Below are positions 1-7,023 of a stretch of DNA of 33,995 nucleotides, piece by piece. The position numbers and the translations under genes are program-made. The stretch is taken from NCBI GenBank assembly GCA_947088765.1, contig CAMUHU010000011.1:1-33995 (forward strand), given 5' to 3'. The notes under the pieces were generated by a model. That model did not search any database. It saw only the letters and a list, made by a program, of their open reading frames with translations, and was not told the DNA's origin. The stretch's first letter is position 1, and the number at the start of each line of letters is the position of its first letter. The stretch is from an uncultured Clostridium sp. (GTDB lineage: Bacteria; Bacillota; Clostridia; TANB77; CAG-508).

Positions 1-344
1 TACCATAATTTCCGTTGGAGGCTAGTAAAATTTGCTTCGCAAATTTTCCACGCTCAAACGCTATTCTAATACTGTCTGCCCCATACTACCATAATTTCCG
101 TTGGAGGCTAGTAAAATTTGCTTCGCAAATTTTCCACGCTCAAACGCTATTCTAATACTGTCTGCCCCATACTACCATAATTTCCGTTGGAGGCTAGTAA
201 AATTTGCTTCGCAAATTTTCCACGCTCAAACGCTATTCTAATACTGTCTGCCCCATACTACCATAATTTCCGTTGGAGGCTAGTAAAATTTGCTTCGCAA
301 ATTTTCCACGCTCCAATGCTATTTTAATACTGTCTTCCCCATAC
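1..344. repeat. Four 86-bp tandem repeats over the 3' end of proS
   Basis: Units run 1-86, 87-172, 173-258 and 259-344, and the next unit starts (TACCATAAT) at 345 before diverging into proS. Units 1-3 are identical. Unit 4 is identical on its left side but differs at several bases on its right, which holds the real proS stop codon. Each unit has a palindromic part (AAAATTTGC-TTC-GCAAATTTT, inside weaker TTGGAG/CTCCAA-like arms) and about 36 bp matching the last codons of proS plus its stop. The array reaches base 1, so its true copy number is unknown. No other gene is seen in 1-323. Confidence 0.93.
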
Positions 345-1757
345 TACCATAATACTAGCATTGTCGCCACAGCATACACATTTGTTGCCTAGTTTTTCTT
401 GTGTGAATGGTATACATCTTGAGTGTGCTCCTGTTAGTTCTTTTATTTTGTTTTCACATTCTTCTTTTCCACACCACATTGTTTTTATATATCCTTGTTT
501 TTCATCTATATTTTTTACAAATTCATCTAAGTTTTCTGCTGTTGTCGTTCTTTCTTCTCTTATTTTTTTACATTCTTCATACATATTTTTTTGTATGTCT
601 TCTAATGTTTCTTTTATTTTTTCATTTAACTTGTCTAAGTCTACTGTTTCTTTTTCTAATGTGTCTCTTCTTACTATTACACATACATTGTTTTCTATGT
701 CTCTTGGTCCTAGTTCTATTCTTATTGGTACTCCTCTTAGTTCCCAGTCATTAAATTTATATCCTGGTGTATAGTTTTCTCTTAAGTCTATTTCTGCTCT
801 GAATTCTTGTTTTAATTTTTCATAAACTTCTGTTGTTTTTTCTACTACTCCTTCTTTTTTCATCATTACTGGTACTACTACTACTTGTATTGGTGCAACT
901 TTTGGTGGAAGTTTTAGTCCACGGTTGTCTCCATGTGCCATGATTGTAGCACCTATTAGTCTTGTACTTATTCCCCATGATGTTTGATATGGGTATTCGT
1001 CTTTTCCAACTCTATTTTGGAATTTCACATCATATGGTTTTGTAAAGTTTTGTCCAAAGTAATGTGATGTTCCCGCTTGAATGGCTCTTCCATCATGCAT
1101 TAATGTTTCTACTGTGTATGTAGCTTCTGCTCCTGCAAATTTTTCTTTTTCTGTCTTTTTTCCTTTTAATACTGGTATTGCAAGTATATTTTCTATTACT
1201 TCTGCATATATGTCTAACATTTGTAGTGTTCTTTCTTCTGCTTCTTCTTTTGTTTCATGTATTGTATGCCCTTCTTGCCATAAGAATTCTCTAGAACGCA
1301 AGAACGGTCTTGTTTCTTTTTCCCATCTTAATACATTACACCATTGGTTATATACAAATGGTAAGTCTCTCCAAGATTTTAACCATTTTGAGTATAAATC
1401 GCAAAACATTGTTTCAGATGTTGGTCTTATACATAGTTTTTCATCTAATTTTTTTCCTCCTGCTTCTGTAACTGTTGCTACTTCTGGTGCAAATCCTTCA
1501 ACATGATCTTTTTCTTTTTGTAATAAATTTTCTGGTATTAAAACAGGAAAATATACATTTTTTACTCCGTTTTTCTTGAATATCTCATCTGTATATTTTT
1601 GTATATTTTCCCAAATTGCATATCCATATGGTTTGATTGCTATACATCCTTTTGTTCCTGTGTAATCTGCTAAGTCTGCTTTTAATACTATGTCTGTATA
1701 CCATTTTGCAAAGTCTTCTTCTATGTTTGTTACCTCTTTTACAAATTCTTTGTCCAT
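324..1757 (-). CDS. proS: Prolyl-tRNA synthetase, archaeal/eukaryotic-type architecture
   Basis: Class II aminoacyl-tRNA synthetase that charges tRNA-Pro in the cytoplasm. At 477 residues it matches the short ProRS type without the inserted editing domain between motifs 2 and 3; the long bacterial type is about 570. Visible parts: RPTSE at residues 111-115, the motif 2 region around RWEKETRPFLRSREFLWQEG (144-163), an anticodon-binding domain from about 290, and a C-terminal zinc-type domain with Cys429, Cys434, Cys460 and Cys463. It ends in a hydrophobic VVWGRQY tail as in that type. The ATG is preceded by AAGGAG at good spacing. scpB lies 87 bp upstream. The last codons are duplicated in the downstream tandem repeat. 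Confidence 0.97.
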   Translation of the reverse strand: MDKEFVKEVTNIEEDFAKWYTDIVLKADLADYTGTKGCIAIKPYGYAIWENIQKYTDEIFKKNGVKNVYFPVLIPENLLQKEKDHVEGFAPEVATVTEAGGKKLDEKLCIRPTSETMFCDLYSKWLKSWRDLPFVYNQWCNVLRWEKETRPFLRSREFLWQEGHTIHETKEEAEERTLQMLDIYAEVIENILAIPVLKGKKTEKEKFAGAEATYTVETLMHDGRAIQAGTSHYFGQNFTKPYDVKFQNRVGKDEYPYQTSWGISTRLIGATIMAHGDNRGLKLPPKVAPIQVVVVPVMMKKEGVVEKTTEVYEKLKQEFRAEIDLRENYTPGYKFNDWELRGVPIRIELGPRDIENNVCVIVRRDTLEKETVDLDKLNEKIKETLEDIQKNMYEECKKIREERTTTAENLDEFVKNIDEKQGYIKTMWCGKEECENKIKELTGAHSRCIPFTQEKLGNKCVCCGDNASIMVVWGRQY

Positions 1758-1805
1758 GTTTATATTCTCCTTTTCTATTATTTTTAAAAAATTCCTTTGA
1801 AGTGC

Positions 1806-1829
1806 GGGCGATTAATAATCGCCCCTACA
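1806..1829 (-). repeat. Short palindromic repeat (TGTAGGGGC family), copy 1
   Basis: The core GGGCGATTAATAATCGCCC is a perfect 9-bp inverted repeat with one central base, followed on the plus strand by CTACA. It lies just after the scpB stop codon and reads TGTAGGGGCG in the gene direction. It could form a 3' hairpin in the mRNA, but no clear U-tract follows. Confidence 0.8.
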
Positions 1830-1844
1830 CTATAATATTTTATA

Positions 1845-2429
1845 TTATTCGACATTACCTGTTTTCTCACTATTTTTGATAATATCGTCTATTACGATTT
1901 GTTGGTTTTCGTCAATTTTATACTTCGGCAGTTCTGGTAATTCGTCTAAACTACTATATCCAAACATTCTTAAAAATTCATCTGTTGTTTTGTATGACAT
2001 TGGTTTACCTAATATATCAACTTTTCCTGCCTCTTCTATTAAATTGTATTCCAATAGTTTATATATTACTGCATCTGATGACACTCCTCTTATTGCTTCT
2101 ATTTCTGCTCTTGTTATCCTAGGATTATATGCTATTATTGCTAGTGCTTCTAGTGCTGCTTGTGAAAGTTTTGGTTTCATTCTTTTGTCTATTACTGGGT
2201 TAATATATTCATAATATTCTTTTTTAGTACACATTTGATATCCATCATTAACTCTAATAATTTCTATTCCTCTTGATATATCCTTATATTCTTTGTTCAT
2301 ATCACTAATTATTTCTATAATGTCTTTTTCATTAATTTCTACTGCTAATTCTAACTCTTTTATTTTTACAACTCTCCCTGCACAAAATAGTATTGCTTCA
2401 ATTATTCCTCTTATTTTGTCTATTTCCAT
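1845..2429 (-). CDS. scpB: Segregation and condensation protein B
   Basis: ScpB is the kleisin-interacting partner of ScpA in the bacterial Smc condensin complex, acting on chromosome organisation in the cytoplasm. The 194-residue length is typical. The N-terminal half (IIEAILFCAGRVVKIKEL) and the central segment with LSQAALEALAIIAYNPRITRAEIEAIRGV match the paired winged-helix layout and the best conserved part of the family. The C-terminal tail is polar. No scpA or smc gene is visible here, so it is separated from its usual partner within this window. A palindromic repeat separates it from proS downstream. Confidence 0.95.
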   Translation of the reverse strand: MEIDKIRGIIEAILFCAGRVVKIKELELAVEINEKDIIEIISDMNKEYKDISRGIEIIRVNDGYQMCTKKEYYEYINPVIDKRMKPKLSQAALEALAIIAYNPRITRAEIEAIRGVSSDAVIYKLLEYNLIEEAGKVDILGKPMSYKTTDEFLRMFGYSSLDELPELPKYKIDENQQIVIDDIIKNSEKTGNVE

Positions 2430-2479
2430 AAAGATTAATGTTTCCTTTCTTATATTATTAAAAATTTGCCTTCTAATAC

Positions 2480-2503
2480 GGGCGATTAATAATCACTCCT
2501 ACA
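2480..2503 (-). repeat. Short palindromic repeat (TGTAGGGGC family), copy 2, degenerate
   Basis: GGGCGATTAATAATCACTCCTACA on the plus strand is the same element as at 1806 with two changes in one arm. It lies after the stop of the 150-residue gene and upstream of scpB. Confidence 0.7.
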
Positions 2504-2545
2504 TTTTCTAATGTAGCTTATACGAAGAGGGAAAATCAAACATTT

Positions 2546-2998
2546 TTATTTTTTGAAAAAACTCTTTATTTTTTGCCATAAATTCATTTTTTCCCTTACT
2601 TTTATATTAGCTGTTGATGGAATATATTTTTCAATTTCGTTTATAATATATGCATTTCTATATCCTTCTTTGTCTTGTTCTTTTAATTCTTGTATTAATC
2701 TATATATGTTTCCATTTAATTGTTTTAGCCTGTCTTTATAACAGAAATCTTCACTATATGGATTATATTTACTTTCTAATACATCATCATTAATTACATT
2801 TTCATTTGTTTCATCTTCTGTTTCCAATATTCCTGGTTGTGCCGTTGCTTCTGCTTTTTCTATCATGTTTATTAATTTTTTTATTTTTGCTATGTATGCT
2901 TCTGTTTTTATTTCATTTTTTACTGAAAAGTCCTTTTCTGCAAATGCGTCTATTTTTTGACATAATTTTTCTACTTTTTCATATATTTCATTACTCAT
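2546..2998 (-). CDS. Hypothetical protein, 150 residues, charged and helical
   Basis: I do not recognise a family. The protein is rich in Glu and Lys, with heptad-like helical stretches at about residues 1-50 and 85-120, no signal peptide and no membrane segment. It ends in a basic, aromatic tail (LWQKIKSFFKK) that could be an amphipathic membrane-touching helix. An acidic, Asn-rich linker separates the two halves. It lies upstream of scpB in the same direction with a degenerate palindromic repeat between them, so co-transcription with scpB is possible. Coding is supported by its position in the minus-strand gene series. Function unknown. Confidence 0.7.
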   Translation of the reverse strand: MSNEIYEKVEKLCQKIDAFAEKDFSVKNEIKTEAYIAKIKKLINMIEKAEATAQPGILETEDETNENVINDDVLESKYNPYSEDFCYKDRLKQLNGNIYRLIQELKEQDKEGYRNAYIINEIEKYIPSTANIKVREKMNLWQKIKSFFKK

Positions 2999-3087
2999 CC
3001 CTAGTTCTCCATTTCATAATTTTTCTATTCTTGAAAAGTTATCATGGTATGATAATTTCTAAGAATATATTTCGTTTTTTATAATAT

Positions 3088-3216
3088 TTAATTTACTAGT
3101 TTTGTTAATGTTTCTTGTAATATCTTTTTACTTTTTTTTAGTGTTTTTTTATCTGCTTGCTTTAATTCTTCCTCTGTAAATTTTATGTTATAGTCTTCAA
3201 ATATAATTTCTTCCAT
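3088..3216 (-). CDS. Small hypothetical protein, 42 residues
   Basis: The short ORF starts MEEIIFEDYNIKFTEEEL and ends LTKLVN. Its ATG (3214-3216) is preceded by a strong GAAGGAG at good spacing, and its composition (acidic start, Lys-rich helix) looks like a real cytoplasmic peptide. It lies 89 bp upstream of the 150-residue gene on the same strand and may be the first gene of that unit. No family recognised. The rest of 2999-3346 contains only the LPxTG gene's terminator at its upper end. Confidence 0.6.
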   Translation of the reverse strand: MEEIIFEDYNIKFTEEELKQADKKTLKKSKKILQETLTKLVN

Positions 3217-3294
3217 AAGCTTTACTCCTTCACTACTACTTTTTAGATAATACTATAATTTCTCATTTTTTTCAATAGTTTCCTTAAAATATTC

Positions 3295-3326
3295 AAAAAA
3301 GGACACATTTGTTGTATGTGCCCTTT
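3295..3326 (-). terminator. Rho-independent terminator after the LPxTG gene
   Basis: On the minus strand, AAAGGGCACAT and ATGTGTCCTTTTT form a stem with one G-U pair around the loop ACAACAA, ending in a T run. It lies about 20 bp beyond the gene's stop codon. Confidence 0.85.
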
Positions 3327-3346
3327 AAAATTATATTTCTATTTTT

Positions 3347-3700
3347 CTACATATTATAATCTTTTACTTTTTTGAATGCATATATTCCAGCTATTGTACA
3401 AACTACCATTAATCCTATAATTATATTTTCATTAGTACCTGTCTTTGGTAATGTTTTATTAGTGTTTGTTGTATTGTTTGTTATACTAGTTATTGGTGTT
3501 GTATTTGCTGTATTTGTTGCAGTATTTCCTGTTGTATTAAATAATTCTGTTGATGTGTTTGTTTGTTGCAAATTACTTGTTTCATTTCCTTCTCCTAATA
3601 TTTGGTCTATTGTCTTAGCTCCAACTGTGCATGTTTGAATTATTATTAAACTTAAAACTAATAATAAAATGAAAATCTTTACTACCTTATTTCTACTCAT
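3347..3700 (-). CDS. Small LPxTG cell-wall-anchored protein
   Basis: The 117-residue protein has an N-terminal signal peptide (basic MSRNKVVK, then a hydrophobic run to about residue 27) and a Thr/Asn-rich low-complexity middle (about 40-82). A sortase signal follows: LPKTG at 84-88, a hydrophobic segment at 92-109 and a basic tail (KKVKD). Sortase would link it to peptidoglycan. No folded domain is evident, so it may be a spacer, adhesin stub or stalk. No sortase gene is in the window. It is last in a run of three exported proteins and has its own terminator. Confidence 0.85.
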   Translation of the reverse strand: MSRNKVVKIFILLLVLSLIIIQTCTVGAKTIDQILGEGNETSNLQQTNTSTELFNTTGNTATNTANTTPITSITNNTTNTNKTLPKTGTNENIIIGLMVVCTIAGIYAFKKVKDYNM

Positions 3701-3807
3701 ACCTTTTCTCCTTTTCTTTTATTATATAACACTTAATATAAGTTATACTATATTTTTATTTTTTTTGCAATAGTTTTTTTTACTTTTTTAGTTTTTTTTA
3801 CATTCTT

Positions 3808-5121
3808 TTAGAAATGTCTTCCGATTTTGCCTGTTTCTATTGCAATATTTTGATTTCTTACTTTTACACCTTTATCTTCTATATCATCTTCTATTATTAA
3901 ATCACCGTCTGTTGATTCATCAAACTCTTTACTAAGCATATATGAAAGGATTATATATCTTATTGCAATTATTCCTAATGAGCAAATCATTAATATAGAT
4001 AAAATTTCTTTTAAATTACCAGCTATAAATTTATTATTCCCATTATCTTTTTTATTATCAGTATCATCTGTCATTCCAACTATTTCTTGTTGTTCTGTTT
4101 CATTTTTCAAGTCTATAATATATACAGAACTTTCTTCTCCTAATGTTACTGTAATTTTTATTACATTATCTCCTTCTTTTAATTCAGTTGCTCCTTCTAT
4201 GTCTATTTTTGCATCCGCCATATTTGCTGTTGCATCAATTTCCAATTGTTTCATGTTTTTCACATTTGTTGTATAAGAGTAAATTTCTGGATTAAATTCA
4301 GGATTTAGTTCTACATCTTTTATTATTAATGTTGTCAATTTCGGTTTTGTTTCTTGTGTTATTGGTACATCTGGTATTTGTGTTTGGTCATCTATTATGT
4401 TTGGAACTGTAGCATCATCTGCTAATCTTATTATATTGACATTATATGTTTTTTTCGTTCCATTTTCAGCAGTTACATTTATTTGAAATTTATTTGTTTG
4501 CCCTGCTACTAATGATTTTGTTCCTGTCCCACTTACTGTTGCTTTACTATGATTTTTTGTTGCACTTATTTTTATTGAGTTTACTGATGATTCTGCTGTA
4601 TAACTAATTGTATTTTTTAATGATGAACCTGAGTATGTTTTTCCTCCAATTGTTATTGATTTTAATGTTGCATCACCTGATTTCGTAGTGCTTGGTTGAC
4701 TTGGTGTTGTCGGATTTGTTGGGTTTGATGGTTGATTTGGTGCTGGTGTGTTGTTTGCACTTACTGTTATTGTTACCGATTTTGGCGATGTTATTAAATT
4801 TAAGTCTGTATCTGAAACACTTACTGGTGTAACTGTTATTGTTGCTGTTCCTGCTCCTTTTGCTGTTAAAGTTATATTTTCACTACTCGATACCCATAAT
4901 GATGATGTTCCAACAGTCACTACACCTGGGTTTGATGATGTTACATTAAATTTTCCTTCCGCATTTGTAGTTTTTATAGTTAATGTTGCTGTTTTACCAG
5001 GTGTTAATGATTTTGATGATGCCGATACAGAGTAACTCCCAGCTGCATAAACTATAGATTGTAGCGAAATTAAAAACATTGTAATAATTATGAAAATTAG
5101 TATTTTTTTAACTGTTTTCAT
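3808..5121 (-). CDS. Membrane-anchored surface protein with Ig-like and cadherin-like domains
   Basis: The 437-residue protein has a signal peptide (about 1-27) and an Ig-like beta domain (about 30-120) with the TSSNPGVVTV pattern of bacterial Ig-like folds. A Pro/Thr/Ser linker follows at 122-147. Two beta-sandwich repeats come next (about 150-232 and 260-342), with LKSITIGG...TYNVNII and LTTLIIKD...VYIIDL signatures like the 'cadherin-like beta sandwich' family. A transmembrane helix (about 365-390) precedes an acidic cytoplasmic tail. It is probably extracellular and membrane-bound. It lies 51 bp downstream of the glucosaminidase gene, so they are likely co-transcribed. Ligand unknown. Confidence 0.85.
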   Translation of the reverse strand: MKTVKKILIFIIITMFLISLQSIVYAAGSYSVSASSKSLTPGKTATLTIKTTNAEGKFNVTSSNPGVVTVGTSSLWVSSSENITLTAKGAGTATITVTPVSVSDTDLNLITSPKSVTITVSANNTPAPNQPSNPTNPTTPSQPSTTKSGDATLKSITIGGKTYSGSSLKNTISYTAESSVNSIKISATKNHSKATVSGTGTKSLVAGQTNKFQINVTAENGTKKTYNVNIIRLADDATVPNIIDDQTQIPDVPITQETKPKLTTLIIKDVELNPEFNPEIYSYTTNVKNMKQLEIDATANMADAKIDIEGATELKEGDNVIKITVTLGEESSVYIIDLKNETEQQEIVGMTDDTDNKKDNGNNKFIAGNLKEILSILMICSLGIIAIRYIILSYMLSKEFDESTDGDLIIEDDIEDKGVKVRNQNIAIETGKIGRHF

Positions 5122-5172
5122 TTTTAATATCCTTCCTTTCTTAAGGTATATACCTTTTAACTTTTGTTTTAA

Positions 5173-6828
5173 TTACATTGTTATTGATGATGTACCCATT
5201 ATATGATTTTTAATTTTCATATAATCTCTTGCATCTATTATTCCATCTGAATGTACTTGTGATGCTTTTTGCTCTATTTCATTTAATGTTGAAATCCCCA
5301 TTATATGATTTTTGATTTTCATATAATCTCTTGCATCTATTACTCTGTCTGCATATATATCTCCTAATACTACTACTTCATATTCTATTCCATCTATAGT
5401 AAATTTATCCCCTGTTGTTAATGGATAATTCGATTCTAATGGTCTTAAATCTCCTGCTCTTGCTGAATAATTTGTTACTGATAGACTACTTGCTATTTCT
5501 GCTATTGTTTTCCCAGGTATTGCAATTAGATTTTTTCCTTCTATTTTCGCAATTTTGTTTCCTGCTCCATTATTACATGGTGCTAAGTATTTATTTGCTA
5601 TATATCCTACATTTCCGTTTGAAAGTTGTACTTTTGCCCACTGTAAGTTATTTGCTGTTCCTGCATTAAATTCTAATACTGTAACTACTTCATTTTTTTG
5701 TAGTGTCGCAAGTATACTTGATGATGTTGTTGGTGATTGTCTTAGTCTTACATCACTTCCGGTTAAATAATATGAGCTTGGATGTGTTGTGTCTATAGTT
5801 GTTGGTAAATTATTTGCTTGTGGCATATTGTTATAAACTGGTATTATAAAATTTAATGAAGAGTTCAGTAAATTATTTTTTGCATATGTATTAAATAAGT
5901 TTTTTGCTTGACTTGATGGGTCTTGAATATTTGTCATATATTGATGCTTGAATAATTGCGAAATTTCTGTACCTACAACATCCCATTTATAGAAATATGC
6001 TGTATTTTGTCCTGCATTTGTATATGAGTTTGCCATTTTTTTAGCACCTTCTATAATTGATATATATTGATTTGTCCATCCATTTGCTTTTGCATATTCT
6101 AGTCCATTTGCTATTGCATCTCCTGTGTCATATGCACCATAGTTGAAAAAGTTATAATAATTATCATATACTGTTCCATTTTTTGCTACATAATGTCCAG
6201 ATACTGAATTGCTTCCATTTCTTCCTACTTCTTGTATTATTTTTATTGCTATACTATATGGACTCATTTTGCTTTGTTTTGCTGCTTCCATTATTATCCC
6301 AGAGTATGGCATTGTACATTCTGTTCCATTTAAGTTAAATGTTACAGTTGTATTCATAAATGTTGAAGCTATAATTCCTTTAACTCCCTCTTCTGTTTGT
6401 GAATTTGGATTATATGTCATTTCTAAAAACTGAAATATTCCTGATTCGTTTAAAAAGTTTCTTGGATCTGAATAGTATTTTAATATTGGTGTTGAAGCAC
6501 ATGCATATCCACTAGCAACTTGTCCACAACTATCTAACCATAAACCATTTGAAGATTTTATAACTGTATTTCTTAAGTGTAGTGATGTTTCTTCTCTTAT
6601 AAATTCATCCCAATTTATTCCTGTATTAAATGCTGTAAATGTCCAGTTTGGGTATAGTGATTTTAATTCGTTTAATTTTGTTTGATAACTTGCTGGGAAA
6701 TTAGATATGCCTGTATTAGTTGTTTGCGTATATGTACTTGCTTTTACATTATCTGGAATATATATTATTTGAATTATTAATATTACACAAAATATCAAAA
6801 TTAATATTTTTTTCTTGTGTAGTTTCAT
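5173..6828 (-). CDS. Secreted glucosaminidase-type autolysin with SH3 and dockerin-like domains
   Basis: The 551-residue exported protein has a signal peptide (1-30) and a cell-wall hydrolase region (about 45-330) that opens with LNELKSLYPNWTF, a start typical of clostridial N-acetylglucosaminidase-like proteins. Further on, EVGRNGSNSVSGHY and YNFFNYGAYDTGDA fit that family. A bacterial SH3 domain follows (about 345-415), then a small beta domain. The end has two copies of IDARDYMKIKNHIMG, each after a calcium-loop-like Asp pattern, resembling a type I dockerin pair. The second loop lacks Asp at its first positions. It probably cleaves peptidoglycan glycan chains outside the cell. The dockerin-like tail suggests docking to a cohesin partner, which is inferred. 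It has its own promoter. Confidence 0.88.
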   Translation of the reverse strand: MKLHKKKILILIFCVILIIQIIYIPDNVKASTYTQTTNTGISNFPASYQTKLNELKSLYPNWTFTAFNTGINWDEFIREETSLHLRNTVIKSSNGLWLDSCGQVASGYACASTPILKYYSDPRNFLNESGIFQFLEMTYNPNSQTEEGVKGIIASTFMNTTVTFNLNGTECTMPYSGIIMEAAKQSKMSPYSIAIKIIQEVGRNGSNSVSGHYVAKNGTVYDNYYNFFNYGAYDTGDAIANGLEYAKANGWTNQYISIIEGAKKMANSYTNAGQNTAYFYKWDVVGTEISQLFKHQYMTNIQDPSSQAKNLFNTYAKNNLLNSSLNFIIPVYNNMPQANNLPTTIDTTHPSSYYLTGSDVRLRQSPTTSSSILATLQKNEVVTVLEFNAGTANNLQWAKVQLSNGNVGYIANKYLAPCNNGAGNKIAKIEGKNLIAIPGKTIAEIASSLSVTNYSARAGDLRPLESNYPLTTGDKFTIDGIEYEVVVLGDIYADRVIDARDYMKIKNHIMGISTLNEIEQKASQVHSDGIIDARDYMKIKNHIMGTSSITM

Positions 6829-6893
6829 TTTTTAATGTGTCCTCCTTTTGTATTTTTCTTTATAATATACATTTTATTTTCTTTTTCCTTCAT

Positions 6894-6923
6894 AGTATAA
6901 CATTTATTGACTTTTTTAGTCAA
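6894..6923 (-). promoter_or_regulatory. Sigma-A promoter of the surface-protein operon
   Basis: TTGACT (6923-6918), an 18-bp spacer and TATACT (6899-6894), followed by an AAGGAGG-containing leader to the glucosaminidase ATG. Confidence 0.7.
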
Positions 6924-6995
6924 TGGAAAATTTTATTTGTAATGGAAATGTAATATAATTTTAATATTACTGATTCTAATTTAAGTATTATAAAA

Positions 6996-7019
6996 GGAGC
7001 ACATTAATGTGCCCCTACA
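6996..7019 (-). repeat. Short palindromic repeat (TGTAGGGGC family), copy 3
   Basis: It contains the perfect palindrome GCACATTAATGTGC flanked by CCCCTACA on the plus strand. It begins within 5 bp of the glgP stop codon, and the minus strand continues CTCCTTTTATA, so it may serve as the glgP terminator. Confidence 0.75.
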
Positions 7020-7023
7020 GTTT

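Noticed and set aside
1-344. Regularly spaced repeats that could suggest a CRISPR array
   Set aside because: The repeats are contiguous 86-bp units with no unique spacers and contain proS coding sequence; no cas genes are present.
361-1506. Plus-strand ORFs rich in Leu, Phe and Ser within proS
   Set aside because: They are antisense shadows of a clear synthetase gene, have no ribosome sites and show low-complexity composition typical of AT-rich complements.
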